Below are positions 1 to 13,451 of a stretch of 64,000 bases of DNA, piece after piece. Under the pieces are notes generated by a model. It ran no database searches and was not told the origin of the DNA. It saw only the letters and a program-made list of their open reading frames with translations. Positions within the stretch are counted from its first letter, which is position 1, and every line of letters begins with the position of its first letter. Source of the stretch: Chrysomallon squamiferum (taxonomy: Eukaryota; Mollusca; Gastropoda; Neomphalida; Peltospiridae); NCBI GenBank assembly GCA_012295275.1, contig CM022668.1:14406522-14470521 (forward strand), given 5' to 3'. A program made the position numbers and the translations under genes.

Positions 1-846
1 TATAATTTGCTAGTTTCTGAACGTTAATTTATCAGTATCTGATGTTAAAATCATTAGATTAAATGCAACTGGGCTTAAATAATTTTGTACAATTCTGTAG
101 TGTATTTATTATGCAATACAGAGTTTTTATTAGTAAAAGAACTTCAAATACGTATAAAAAATAACTTTACTTATACAACTGTAAATCTATGTTGATAAGA
201 AAAAGAGTTGTTTAATAAATTAAAATTTAATTTATTTGCCAACTGATTCTTAGTTTCTGTTATCCTTTTAAATAATTAATGTTTTCAGTGTTTAGAAAAG
301 TGAACAGTTTGATATCCAGTATTTGAAATGAAGTGACAGAAATGAAATCATATCTCCAAAATTATTACTTCTATAAAGTGAACCATTAACCAGTCACTTT
401 GAAAATGATTCAAAAATCAATATATATAAATGTTTCATCAAGAAGATTGTAATTATTTAATTTGGAAATTATTTATTACTCTATATCGCTCTGAAACCTG
501 ACCTTTGTTTTTAATTCAAACCATGACATAAGCATCTTAGTCATAACGAACGGTTAGAACTGTACTGTGTACACTTTTAGTATTACTGTACAGATAATGA
601 ACTAGACATTGTTTACGTCTAAAACACGTCTGCCAAGCTGCGTCTCGATTTTTCTATACGTCTCTGATCTCGTCAGAAAGATGAATTTTGGTAAAGAAAT
701 CATTTATGGAAATCGGTCCATTAGCCAATTCAGACAAATAAACAATGGATGGAATTCAAGGCCAAGGTTACCATTAGCAGATCTGTGAATGAAATCCAAT
801 CCCTTGAACTTAGAATCCCTTAGTTAACACATTAGGCTCTACTCAC

Positions 847-931
847 CTTCCGATAGCTCCAAATCGAGCTCTGCGAGTTTTTCTCTGACATCACCAGGCA
901 ATTGCATAATATCCACTTCAACGTCTGCCAT
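847..931 (-). CDS. DIP2: DIP2 (disco-interacting protein 2) first coding exon, partial gene
   Basis: The minus strand opens with ATG at 931-929 and encodes 28 codons plus one base. The GTGAGT splice donor lies at 846-841. The peptide starts MADVEVD and ends LAELDLELSEG, which is the conserved N-terminal helix of animal DIP2 (DIP2A/B/C have LAELELELSEGDITQKG). In the family this begins the DMAP1-binding-like region, followed by two AMP-binding/acyl-CoA-synthetase-like domains. DIP2 acts in lipid metabolism and in axon and neuronal morphogenesis. Only exon 1 is inside the window; positions 1-846 are intron 1 and the rest lies beyond the left edge. The family call rests on a short but highly characteristic motif and a fitting donor. 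The gene is divergent from CNPPD1. Confidence 0.85.
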
Positions 932-976
932 GGTGATTTTTCCAAATGGTACTAGCACGAAGTTTGCTGCGTTACA

Positions 977-1044
977 TTATCTCTCATTTCGAAGAACGAT
1001 ATCCGTCGCCATTTTGGTGCTTTACCACACCTAACTCTCGCGAG
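977..1044 (-). promoter_or_regulatory. DIP2 promoter elements: CGCG palindrome, YY1/TISU-like site and short uORF
   Basis: About 100 bases upstream of the DIP2 start are two motifs typical of TATA-less housekeeping promoters. TCTCGCGAG at 1036-1044 is the element bound in vertebrates by BANP/Kaiso. CGCCATTTTG at 1007-1016 reads AAAATGGCGAC on the minus strand, a good match to YY1/TISU. The ATG inside that motif opens an 11-codon uORF (MATDIVLRNER) that ends with TAA at 979-977, before the DIP2 ATG. The motifs are visible; their use is inference. Confidence 0.5.
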
Positions 1045-1423
1045 TTTTGGCGAGACATTTCACAAAACGGTGTATTCTTCTATCATATGCTATGAAATAA
1101 TGTCTACCCTCATTATCGAAGTAACTTAACGGGTTTCATATCCATATCGTGGCCATATTGGATGATTATTTATCTTTTTGGAAATAAAGTGTATTGATAA
1201 GTTAAACTATGAAGAATAATTTGTTTAAACATATTATTAAAATAATTTAATATATAAATCAATGCAATGAGAATGAAACATAATTTCCTAATAACTTTTC
1301 TTCACCATTTCTTTTACGTCTTTAATTTTTAATTTTCTTTTAAAGTTTAAATTTAAATATTATTATCCTGTGAGTTTATCTGGATTTATAAAATTTTGTT
1401 ATTGTTGTTTTGTTAAGTTGTTA

Positions 1424-1462
<39 letters not shown>

Positions 1463-2703
1463 AACGTGTATTACGTTTTGAGATGATTAATTCATTGCAA
1501 TTCTAAAAATATTTTGTGCTGTTTTGTATTTTTTCATAATACAGTTTATGTAGCTTATTTTGTAGTTAATAAATAAATAAGTAAATTAAGAAAGAAAGAA
1601 AATAAAGACGACAATAAAAAGGCTTTAAATCACACATGCTACATTTAGTATAAAGAAATAACTTCACATTCGATATGTTTGCACTTAATATTATTATTAA
1701 CAAATGAAGAAATTGATAGTTCAAACATGAAAGTACACGCGTACGCACTATAACATGCACACACTGTTCATAAAGATAATCATAAATGTTACGAAATGAT
1801 GAAACGCTTCAGTGTTTGATCCTATATATATATAGCGTCTGTGTGTGTGTGTGTGTGTCTGAAAAAATAAATACATTTGCAAACAGATCTTGTAAACATA
1901 AAGCGAAAGTACTACTAAAGAAATATTATTCATTACATTCACATACAAATATATAATATACATTGTATATGCATCTGAGTATCTATAATACACCCTCTGT
2001 ATTTTTTTTTTTTTAGACATTCACCCTCGACGATTTATTTCGTAATTTCAGTAACTTCATGTTTCTCCTTTACCGCTCATATGTGAAAATAAATAAATAA
2101 GTAAATAAATGAATGAATGAAAGAATGAATAAATAAAAGAATAAATAAATAAATAAATAAATAAATAAATTAATAAATAAATTAAATAAATAAATAATAA
2201 TAATAATAACAACACTACTACTTCTACTACTACTAATAAAATAAAATAAAATAAAATAACGTATTTAGTACAAATAAATGTTTATTTTATTCAAATTACT
2301 AGATATTCTAGGACTATGTAAACAAAACTGTGGATGGCTGCAAAATTTTAACAAACATAATTCGAATTTTTCTTATTTTCAATAAGTAATAATAATAAAC
2401 TAAGAATTAAATTTAAGAAACAATATTTTCTTATTTCTTTTTTTACGTACTGAATATAAGGAAGAATAAAAAAGAAATATATATTTAAATTTCGCAAGGT
2501 TTGATATTCAATTTATATGTATTTCCGGCTGGAACAAAATCGTAAACAGAGTTTATCTCTATGACACCGGGCTGCTGAAAGGAAATCGAAGTTGCAGAGA
2601 TTTTAACAGTTTCGACACATATTGCAACTTTTTTGGAAAATGTTTTAAGTGTCAAAAGCTTAAATTAACTTATTTCGAAATTAAAACTAACCAAGAAGGC
2701 ACT
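1045..2703. other. Divergent intergenic region between DIP2 and CNPPD1
   Basis: No coding exon was found. The stretch is AT-rich, with (TTA)n near 1430-1459, a short (TG)n near 1840-1857 and ATAA-type repeats at 2085-2260. ATTTCCGG at 2521-2528 is an ETS-type core lying about 180 bases upstream of the candidate CNPPD1 ATG, so the last 200 bases may be that gene's promoter and 5' leader. Confidence 0.4.
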
Positions 2704-5642
2704 ATGCGTCGATTTGTACCATTTGATTTCAAATATGATCGTGGAAAATCGAGAAACGTATGCGAGGTAACGTAGATTGTTGTTATGGTCATGATTTTGC
2801 GCTCAATTCATTGTTACAGTTACAGTGTTAGTCAGCTTAATTTATGTAAAGTTCATACAGCAAAACATCCATTAGTCTTCAGGGGCGCCATTTCACTGAA
2901 AATTTAAACATCATAGCGAGTCTAAGTATATCGTCACCATAATAATAATTATTTAATGGACAAGCATTAATTCATTAATTGTTAGTACATTAAACTGATT
3001 AATGAAGTCTATTTTGAAGCTGTTGGATCCCAAGGCCACCTTAAGCCAAAGAACTCAGTTGTGGAGGTGTTTGGAATGTTTATTCTTGTTCTTTTCTTTA
3101 CTTTTTGCCTTTCTTATATGTGTGTGTGTGATTTTAGTGTTGTATTGAAACTCATAAAATGGAGTCATATAATGATATAACTTCATTATAAATAAACCAT
3201 TTGATTTATTGTAATGTCATGATGATTAAAGTATAAAAATGGTAAATCATCATGGATCAGACATCATGTGTTGATGATAATATCATTTTTGATAATTTTG
3301 TGTTATTTCCTTTTATTTTTGTTTAATTATTGGGTTTTTAAAAAAAAAAATTTAATGATGTTGCAGTAAATAAATCATTAATAGCTAATTATATTTATTT
3401 TTGTGTTTGTGATGTTAAAATCAACATTTATACAGTATCTGAAAATTTTGTTAATATTTCATTTTTTATCGGCATATCTTTTATAATAATTAATATACTT
3501 AATAATGTCATATGGTCTGATATCTCAAAATGAAATCAGTTCATGTAGATACAAAATTAGAGTGATTGCTATTGTTGTTGTCTTAAAATGAAATTAGTTT
3601 GGGTAAAGTTATAGTGCCTGCTGAAATAATAATTATTAACATCTTTTTATACACCTTATATCTTCCAATCATTGACAGAACAATAATTAAAAAACATATA
3701 TGTTTTAAAATTGAATAATACAAACTAAATCTAATTCAAGGTTGAACTTGATTGACCCATGATGTATTTTTCAGACAAATGATTGATTTATAACCATTAA
3801 GGATGAGCTTTAATCACCAGTTGTGTTGAAATTATGTTTTAATTTTTATCTTCAAAAATGACTCATTTGCTACAAGGCATGTATTCAGGTTGGTTACTGT
3901 CAGACTGGGTAAATATCTTAATATGTATGCTTTACCTTAAATTTTAAAATAAATAATGACTTATGCTCTTTTGAGTTGAAGAGTCTTAAGCCTTTAAGTA
4001 AAAGAAAATGCGTGCCCCAATATATATATAAAATATATTTGTTAAAATGATATATGTATCTGGTGAATTAGTGTATATCAGTTGTTTTAACAAATAAATA
4101 AATAAATGATAAATGCATGCACATACATACACATACATTTTATTTATTTGTTTTTATTTTATTTTATTAGTTAAAAACACATAGATAAATTCGTAAGTGA
4201 GGATATATATATATTTTTGAGTACTTTAAAATGAATATTCCAATTAGTATTGCCTTATGTAATGTTATGAAATTTTCAGATATTGGTACACATTTTAAAA
4301 AAACATAAATTCACTCTCCACATTTCTGATAATACATGAAATTTTAGTGAAAGTAACTGATCAAAATTATGAGAGCTAAATGCTCCTTGATTAAGAAGAG
4401 AGCCAGCTAAATTCTTTAGCATTGTATGACAACATGTGGTGACTTATTATTTTAAAAAAGAACTACTGAAATATAATTAGTTGCACTAACAAAGTAGAAT
4501 TTAATTTTCAAATAAGTTAATATCTAGTAGAACAATTTCATCTATCTTTACTCATATATTAAATCATAGCTTATAATACATTTCACCTATATACTGTAAT
4601 CACTTAACCAGGTTTAATAATAATCATAAGCTGAAATAACCTCATTTAATTTTAAAATAATTTAATATATAATTTCATTTAAACACAATCTACCTATTCT
4701 CAGATGTTGCTTAAATTACATAATTTGGTATACTATATTTCACTCAACAACAGTTTGACATAATATGAAAACAGAATGATCTCATTCATTTTTAAATAAT
4801 CTGGTATCTATAGATGATCTAGTATCAAAGTTTCATCACTATTATCTCAGAACTTGGTTAAACTAAATAATTGTTTACATTAATATATTTCAACTGTGTG
4901 CTGTGATTGCTTAATCAAAGTGTGATATAATAATAATCATGATTTAGAATAACTTTATTTAGTTCAAAATAAATTAGCATCTAGTATCAAAGTTTTAAGT
5001 AAATATAGTCTACCTTGACCTATATATCTATATCTACATTTATATATATGTATAACTGTTTACTCTGTTTTGATTTATTATTAGCATGTAAAATTTATTT
5101 TCTTTGGTCATTTTGTTTTTGATGTTGGTAACAGATGTTAAAATTGAATTTAAGATAATTGTCAATGTAAAGGAAGTTGAAAACAAGGGAAGAACAAAAA
5201 CAAAAACAAAAATCCCATTAAACAGAGTTTATGTTAATATAACAGATATTGATTTCTTTTGAGAGTAACAAAATTTAACTGAGTGTGTTTTTTTGTTTTT
5301 TTTCAAAATTAAAAATTACTCATTGTGTTTAGATATAGCCTCTGACATTTAAAAACCTCAAATATTAATGTTTTTGAGCAGTAAACATTTTTTTTTAAGC
5401 TTGTAATTTGTATTTATTACATTATTTGATGTATTTGACATTGATAAAAAAATTTGTTAGGTGGATTGTGAAACTGTTTATTTCTCGTGTAAGATAACCG
5501 CTGATTTAAGTAATTTAATTTGGAAATAACAGAAATTAAATTTTTACTTCTTAGTGTGTTTTTCAAAATTAATAATTGTGTATCACAACCAAAAATTATT
5601 TCAGAAACTTAAAACAGAATTAAGATTATTATTTTTTTAAAG

Positions 5643-5705
<63 letters not shown>

Positions 5706-6460
5706 GTTGTTATTATTATTATTATTATAAAATATATATATATTTTTTGATATGTGAATAATATTTAATGAGTTTTAAAGTTCGTTTATAATTATTGCAG
5801 TTACCTGCATCAAACTGATTTAAAAAAGCGAAACACAATCTAATCTCTGGATGGTGAAGCAAACTTTCCTCGGGAAAATGAAAGTGAAAAAAAAAACAAT
5901 AACAGAATTAGTCACTTCACTGAAAATTCTGTTTTGAAATTAATAAAATATCAAAAACTCAGAAAGTATTTATTGTCTGCCATATGTTACTTTTTAGCAT
6001 TCTGTTACAACATGATGATGACTAATAGCATTTTAAACATGTGCATATATAATTGAAATGATAAATAATGGTGTGTTTTTTTTTAGCTGCATCAGTACAG
6101 CAGATTTTTTTTCTGTGTAAATTTCTTGTGCTGATTTTTATTTAAAAGAAAAATTGATTTGAATGGCATTGGTTTCTGTGTAAATTAAAAAAATGTTTTA
6201 TCTTATTTTTTAGAAATGTTTTATTTGCAACTATACTTGTTGCTCTATATAACAGATTTGTGTGTTATTGCTTTTTTTTTTTTAGCATGAATTATATATG
6301 ATCTTAATAATATTTCGTTACACAAGTCTGATTTATTGATTGATTAATTGTGTCTTTTCAGGAGATGCCAAGTCATGAGGAACTAGAAGAACGTCTCAGA
6401 AAAACATTTTATTATGGAGGCTCATGTGACATCGATAGTCCATCTCTTCCTCTCACAGGT

Positions 6461-6536
<76 letters not shown>

Positions 6537-9429
6537 AAACTCACGGAGACAAACACATACATCCACACAAGCAAATACATTTTTTTTTATGGATGCTCAT
6601 GTGACATCAATGGTCCATCTCTTTCTCTCACAGACAGACAGACAGACATACAGACACAGAGACTGACATATACATGCACACAAAACACATGCTGATCAAA
6701 AAATTCCTGATCAATAATGTATTTACTGTAAAATGTTGGTCTTGTTTTATTTCAGTACCATCAAATTTATTACACTAACTTGGCCAAGAAAACTGTTTTC
6801 TCTAAATTTATTATTTTATTATGATACTAAGGTATTTAAAAAAAATATTAAAATTTCTCTATAATTTAGAACTTGCTGTGGATTACTTTCATTCCTCTGT
6901 GCCCAGGAAACTTGGTTCCATTGACAGAGAGATGGCATCAACAATGACCAGGTAACATAAGTAAATACCACAGGATGTCATAAGAAAAAGATTCAGAACC
7001 AATCCCTGATTATGTGTTTTTGAGTTATTTTACGTTCCAACCAGTGCTGGAATACAGCTACATTATAGACTACTCTTTGTGGTTTTACTGTATATGAGAA
7101 GGTGCATAATAATCAGTATGAGCAGCTAAAGGAGAGATAGATCACAAAAACAAGTTGAAGCAATAACTTTTGATCTGATTTAGTATCATTTTATTTTATT
7201 TACAGTTTTTAAGGAAAACAAGTTTTGTTTATGTTAACTGGATGGAATAATTTGACCTGTATTAATGTTTAATATTAAAATTAATGGAGTATTTTCAATT
7301 AATGGAGTATTAAGAAATCCAAGAGTCTGTCCTGTTGTGTGTGTGTTCTTGTACACATATATATAAATAAACGTCTATATTTAGAGTATTAAAATGTCTC
7401 TTGTTAAGATATACTGGCTTTATTATCATTAATATTAAAACTTTGAGTAATTTTCATTGATTATATCTCTAGTTAAATCTCTGTTGTTGTTATTTTTGTC
7501 TTACCATAGAAACGCCTGTGTGTCGCCATGTTCTGTGATGATGAGTATGATCTACGTCAGACGCCTCAGACAGAACAACACTGACTACCTGCATCAAGTT
7601 TCTTCTTCTGATCTCTTCTTTATCTCTATGGTAAGTGCTGCTCCGTTTCACATACACTATTAGCCTGTTTTATAATTTGGACATTGGATTTCCATCTCTT
7701 TTTTTTTTTTTGTTCTTGTAACAGTGTTTTGTTTAATTTGAATCTTGGATTTCCCATATATATTTGTATGCAGTTGTAATAATGTTTAATTATATCAGTG
7801 TTAGTAGTAATAAAACTAATTATGGACAAGTTAAGTGCTCTGTTGGATAAGGTTATTAAATCCTACACAACTGAAAAAGGAAAAGAAAAATGTAATTTTA
7901 TTATTCAATTTGATTAATTCATACCGTAAGTACTAATATGTGAAGATAGTCTTACAATAAACTTTTTCATTGCTAGAACCTTTTAATACAAAATCAATGG
8001 TTTCTTCCAACATTTAAAAAGGGGAAAAAAAAATTCCCTTAAACGCATAAAAAATCCCCATTTGTTTTTAATTTGATACTGACATTTTCTCCTTTCTGAG
8101 AGAAGAAAAAACATCAAAATTATAATTTCTGATAAAACAGATAAAACATCTATACATAAATGAATAATCGTAACAGCAATGAAACATCAAAATAAAATTC
8201 ATTCTCAGAGAGTTCAATAGCACTTGTTACATCATAATTTCCATCACTGACCCTTCTAAAAATTAATTTTTTTTTTTTTTTAAATTGTAATTTGACAGAT
8301 GATGGCTTCCAAGTATCTGTACGATGAGGGGGTAGATGAGGAGGTGTTTAACGACGAATGGGCTGAGTCGGCAAAACAGGAACTGTCTGATGTCAACGAG
8401 ATGGAAAAGGAATTTTTAACTGCGATGGTATTTGTTATTTTTGTTAAGATGGTATTTGTTATTTTAGTTAAAATAGTATTTGTTATTTTAGTTAAAATGG
8501 TATTTTTTATTTTTGTTAAAATGGTATTTGTTATTTTAGTTAAAATGGTATTTGTTATTTTAGTTAATTCCAATGCCATTTGTTATTTTATTTAACTGAT
8601 GCTATTTAACTGTTATTTCTTTTAACTTTGATGGCATTTAATTGTTTTTAAATGTGATATAATTAATTGTTATTTCTTTTAACTGTGATGGCATTCAATT
8701 GTTTCTAAATGTGATATAATTAATTGTTATTTTCTTTCACAACAGTGGTATTTATTTATTATTTTAATTAATGTTGATGGTACTTTAATTATTATTTTAT
8801 TTAATTGCAATAATATTTGTTATTTTATTGAACTGCGATGGCATTTAATTGTTATTTTCTTTGACAGCTAAGGTATTTAATTGTTATTTTATTTAACTCT
8901 GACAGTATTTAATTGTTTTATTTAAATGATTGATGTTGCAAGTAGCGATTATAATTTTTATAATTGATACGGTTAAAACTTATTTGCTAAAAGAAGTTGC
9001 AATTTCCTCAGAAGACTAAATGTTATAAATACCAAATGTTTACTCACCAGTAGCCTTCACTAATTGTGAAAAAAAGAAAAAAAAGACATTCTGAATATTT
9101 TTGCAATTAAATAAAACAAATTTCAAGTTGTATCGGTGTATTGTTAATTAAGTAACTCTGTGTTTGTTTATACTTTTGGATAAAGTTCATTTTGTTTGCA
9201 TCATTTCTGTGCTGTTCAGTAAGTAGCTATGGTTTTTTTAATGATTATTTGTTTGTATTTTTATTTTAAAATTGATAAATATCTTGTTTGTTTTAGGACT
9301 GGCAACTGTTTGTGAAGGAAGAAGAATTTATGGAACTTGTGGCTAAGATTGAAGAGAGGTGAACATTAATAATAATAATACTGATAATACTAATAATACT
9401 TATAATAATAACAGCAAAACAGTTACAAC

Positions 9430-9461
<32 letters not shown>

Positions 9462-11366
9462 TAGTAACAATAATAAAGCTCTGTAACAAATTAGAATGTT
9501 ACATTCTTTTCTTTTTGGTTAGAATTTTTTGTATAAAAAAAAAAAAATTTAAAAAAAAAAAAAAAAAAAAAGCAGAAATATATTAAAATAGAATACTTAA
9601 AATAATAATAAATAATAATATTAGTAGAAGTAATTGTTCACAAGTCCAGGTGGCTTGCTGTAGAATGTATTTCGTATAATAAAAATTATAAGAATTGACC
9701 GTAATAGGGTAGTAATTGTTATCTCCCTCTCATCCAACCATCCATCCACTCACTCATTCATTTTGTCAGTTGGTCAGTCAGTCAGTCTGTCATTCTTTCA
9801 TATATTTTCTTTTCCCCGTTCCAGGATTGCATGGACCCAGGGTTTTGACAGAGGGTGGTTGACATACACTGATCTCTCTGTGTTACTGAATAACCCCACC
9901 CTCAAATGGCTGCTGTTTGGAGTGGGCCAGGATTGGGTCAAGGTTTGTTCTGCATCTTTTCTTTTTTTTTCTTTCTTAATGTGTATCATCGTGTGATAAT
10001 AATGGTTAAAATATTGTGTACAGACTTCACAGGGATTTGTTTTATTAGTTTGCTAGGAGATCAATTTTTCTTTTGTTTTTTTTAATAATAAAGTATAATT
10101 TTAAAGTAACACATTTTTAAATAAGAATTCAGGTTATCATATTATTTATAGGTAAATACTAGCAATATTTATTCATATTTTTTTCATATTTTTATTTCTT
10201 TTAGGGTAACAACTGTGCCAATGTTTATTTATTTTCATTTATTTATTTACTTATTTACAATTTCTTTTTCTTTCTTCCTTTATTTTTTTTTTTTTTTTCA
10301 TAATTTTATTACATATATTTTTTCTTTTCTTTTTTCTATTTTTCTGATTTATTATGTTATTAATTTGTTCATTTATTAATTTATTAATTTATTAACTTAT
10401 TAATTTATTAAGTTTATTAATTTATTATGTTATTAATTTGTTAATTTGTTAATTTATTAATTTATGTTTATGTTCTAGGTTGTCACTGTTGGTTCAGCTG
10501 CATACGTTGCTGGTGTGTTCACCATGATTGGTGCCACCATCCTCGCACTGCAGATGTCCACCATTCTGTCGGTTGCCATGACAACACTGGTCCTCCAGCA
10601 GCAGTCCAGTCCTCTCGACCCCATTTGGCCATCTTCCTTGCCGGCACTTCTTCCATCCTCCGCTCCAGGAGGTTTTCACAACAGGACTGGTGCGGTCGGG
10701 GACGAAATTAGCCTGGACGAAAGGAATGTGGAGCCGAATTCTACCGAGCCCGTTTCGAGTCGCCCCACGCCCGCTGAAATGATGATGCGCGGATCCTTCT
10801 TCGAGCAGGTTCTTCCACAGCTTTGGGTCGTCATGGCGCTGCGGGACCATTTCGTCCAGTTCATGTGTGCGGTCACTCGGAGCTGTCGCTCCGCATTGAA
10901 CCCACGCCGTTGCGCAAAATCGCCACAGCGCCGTCATCACCACTGCTGGAGTAATGCTGACAAGTCAGCTGCTGTAGTCATCGATGAGGGTGGTTACGGG
11001 AATTTCGGAATGGCTGTTGATCACGGGAACTCGAGGATTGCGAACGTCCAGAATCCCACTGTCTGTAACAGACTGTGTCCGTGCTGCTGTCGGGAAAAAA
11101 ATCGATTTGATTCGCGCACGTTCGTTACGTGTGTGAATACTGGACTTCGTTATTCGTCTTCGAATCTGTGCTCGTCGTACGTTAACCTGCGCACCGAAAA
11201 CTGTCACACCTGTCGCAGAAATCCCGGCAGCACGAGAAGGCGGTCTCCGTCCTGTTACCATGGAAACCGCCCCCCAGACCGCAGGTCCTGGATGAGCCCA
11301 GTGATCATGGACGTGATGTTAGGTTTCGCGACTGGCAACACCTACCAGATCAATGTAGCAGCTTGA
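2704..11366 (+). CDS. CNPPD1: CNPPD1, cyclin Pas1/PHO80 domain-containing membrane protein (8 exons)
   Basis: Exons: 2704-2766 (tentative), 6362-6458, 6870-6951, 7510-7630, 8299-8427, 9297-9358, 9825-9942, 10479-11366. All junctions are AG/GT and the phases agree, giving 519 codons plus TGA; human CNPPD1 is about 410 aa. Exons 4-5 are diagnostic: VSSSDLFFISM followed by ASKYLYDEG and EEVFNDEW match the human protein almost residue for residue. RGWLTYTDLSVLL in exon 7 matches human RGWYTYTDLCVLL. The cyclin-like fold spans roughly residues 45-215. A hydrophobic segment at about 225-262 (start of exon 8) should be the membrane anchor. It is followed by a long Arg/Cys/Ser-rich tail with no recognised domain. 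The last exon is far richer in G+C than its introns. Exon 1 was chosen because ATG 2704 runs open to a GTAACG donor in phase 0, as exon 2 needs; it could be wrong. The molecular function of the family is poorly known. Confidence 0.88.
2767..6361 (+). other. CNPPD1 intron 1
   Basis: AT-rich intron with no recognised gene. It contains a long (TTA)n microsatellite at 5649-5731 and several poly-T runs. It ends in a plain polypyrimidine tract and AG at 6360-6361. Confidence 0.45.
6462..6633 (+). repeat. (CA)n at the CNPPD1 exon 2 donor, plus a duplicated exon end
   Basis: A pure (AC)n run of about 73 bases begins three bases after the exon 2 donor GT (6459-6460). Downstream, 6587-6633 repeats the last part of exon 2: tatggatgctcatgtgac and ctctttctctcacag against tatggaggctcatgtgac and ctcttcctctcacag in the exon. 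In the copy the donor reads CAGACA instead of CAGGTA, so it should not splice there. Confidence 0.8.
8425..8572 (+). repeat. 24-bp minisatellite starting on the CNPPD1 exon 5 donor
   Basis: About six copies of a 24-base unit (consensus atggtatttgttattttagt then taaa) run from the last codon of the exon ending at 8427 into the intron. Each unit contains ATG|GTATTTG, the same sequence as the real 5' splice site. The unit is a multiple of three, so read-through stays open as repeats of VFVILVKM. Confidence 0.85.
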
Positions 11367-12960
11367 GTAACTTTTATAATCCAAGAAGCTTGTTTAATTT
11401 ATTTTTTATTTAATTTAGTTAAGTCTTGACTACTTATTTCATTTGTTTTCAGTTTCGCCTGAATGAACCGAACATGCTCTAGAATTAATCTGTCCTATTA
11501 TCCGATACCTCTAAACACTTTGTTGTTTTTCTTATTCAAACATGATAAAAAGTTAGAAATGTTTTATTTTAATGTTGGAGTCTAGTTAACCAGTCATGTT
11601 ACAGTAACAGAATTAATAGGTCACATTATCCGATAAATTTCCCCATCTGGCATAACATAAATTTAGTTTAGATTTATTTAGACAAGACCAAACATTCGGA
11701 AAGTAAATAATATTGTTTCAAATATCTGTATTTCTCTATCATCTCTCTATGTATCTGTGTCTGTCTGTTTATGTACAAATGTCTTTCTGTGTGTCTGTGA
11801 GTATGCATCTGCCTATCTATCTATCTCTCTATATTTATCTAATAAATCTCTGTCAGTGTTCTTGTCTGTCTGTCTGTCTCTCTATCCATCTATCTATTTT
11901 TCTTTAATCTGTATTTCTGTATGTCTGTCTACTGCTATCTATCTATAGATTTTTTTTAAATTAATATTCTAGATTAATTAAATAATATGGAAAAATGTAA
12001 CAAAAGAAAAAAAAAAAAACTAATAAATTTTAAAAATATTATTTTATTCTCATACTCGTAACTGAGACTGATCTAATTAATTTGTATGATCCACATAATC
12101 AGATTATTCCACTGCCATGGGGTATGGGCATTCAGATTATTTCTTTAAGGTGAAATATGATAACCATATTTTATCTAACAAACTGCAAAATAATCATTGT
12201 AAAAAGAGAGAGAGAAAGACTGAACATTGTCCATAAAGAAGTCTGAAAAATATAAAGAATCAAAAAACCACTGATTAATTTTAAAAGCAATGTGCATAGT
12301 TGCATTATTTGTTTTGTTTTTTTCAATAAAGTATATATTTTTTACAACATACAACTTCATTCTTTTTTTCTGTTACTATTTCAATTAGATTTTTTTTAGA
12401 AAACGAAATATGCATTAATATATCACTTTATTTTCTTTTTTTTTCCTTTATATTAGGTTTGCAAAAAAGTACATATTAATAAGTTAATCTTTATTTTCTA
12501 TTTAGGTTTACCATAAATTATATATTTATATCTAAACATACCTATTTTCTACTCAATGTATTATTCCTAGGTGTGTGTGTTTTCAGTATCATGCTATATA
12601 ACAATGTTTTATTGGCAGATTTAAGTAAATTTTACTAAATACTGAAATATTTAATAAAATATTTTGCAAGTGAATTTTGAAGTTTGTTATTTATTTTATT
12701 AATAGTACTGTAGACAAATGCTGTAGACATATAATGAACAGGGTGAGTGTGTGTGTGTGTGTGTTAAAATATCTTGTAAATTTGTGTTTTTGGAGAATTC
12801 TAATCCGAATTTGGAGAAATTTAAACAGATCAAATTAATTAATTCAGTTTACTGAAACAGCTTTTTCAGTGATGGATCCAGATTTTAAGAAAGTTTGTGT
12901 GTTTTTTTTAAATATAAAACTAAAAGAATGAATTGAAAAAAAAATGACACTAATTATTAA
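11367..12960. other. Convergent intergenic region after CNPPD1
   Basis: No gene recognised. It holds the CNPPD1 3' UTR, with candidate AATAAA signals such as caataaag near 12325, and CTAT/CTGT-type simple repeats at 11740-11950. Minus-strand AATAAA (TTTATT at 12971-12976) just beyond this stretch would serve the gene that converges from the right. Confidence 0.45.
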
Positions 12961-13451
12961 GCAAACATCTTTTATTTTTGTCATTTTAACATAAAATATT
13001 AATCACCAGTTAGATTATTCCACTAAAAATAAAAAAGTCAAAACATTCATCAGTAATCATTCAAAATAAAAAAAAATAAAAAATAAAAATTCAATTTAAT
13101 GTTGCACAAAATGTTAAATAATTTTTTTCAGTAGACAATCCACTTATTTTCATCGAGGGATTCTTCGAGTTTGCTGGTAAGATCAGTGTTATCGGCTATC
13201 GCATTCTGGTCCAACTTGACCATGTTAAAATCCCCCAGGCTTGCAATATCCTCTCCTCGGAAGCCATGCGTCTCCAGAGCTTCATAAAGATTGCTCATCT
13301 TTGGTGCAGGAAAAAATGTTAGCTCCTCTGGCTCAATGCTCATGAAGTCAAAGACATCGCCTGGGTCCATCAGACTTTCAGAGCTTCCTCTTTCCAGCAA
13401 ATAATGACTGTTTTCTTTGCCATTCTGTATCTCACGTAATTGCTTTTTATC

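Noticed and set aside
8280-8579. Minus-strand frame with TKITNTIL repeats
   Set aside because: Shadow of the 24-bp minisatellite and of CNPPD1 exon 5.
10494-10943. 149-codon open frame on the minus strand
   Set aside because: It lies fully antisense to the last CNPPD1 exon, has no domain, and is explained by the high G+C there.
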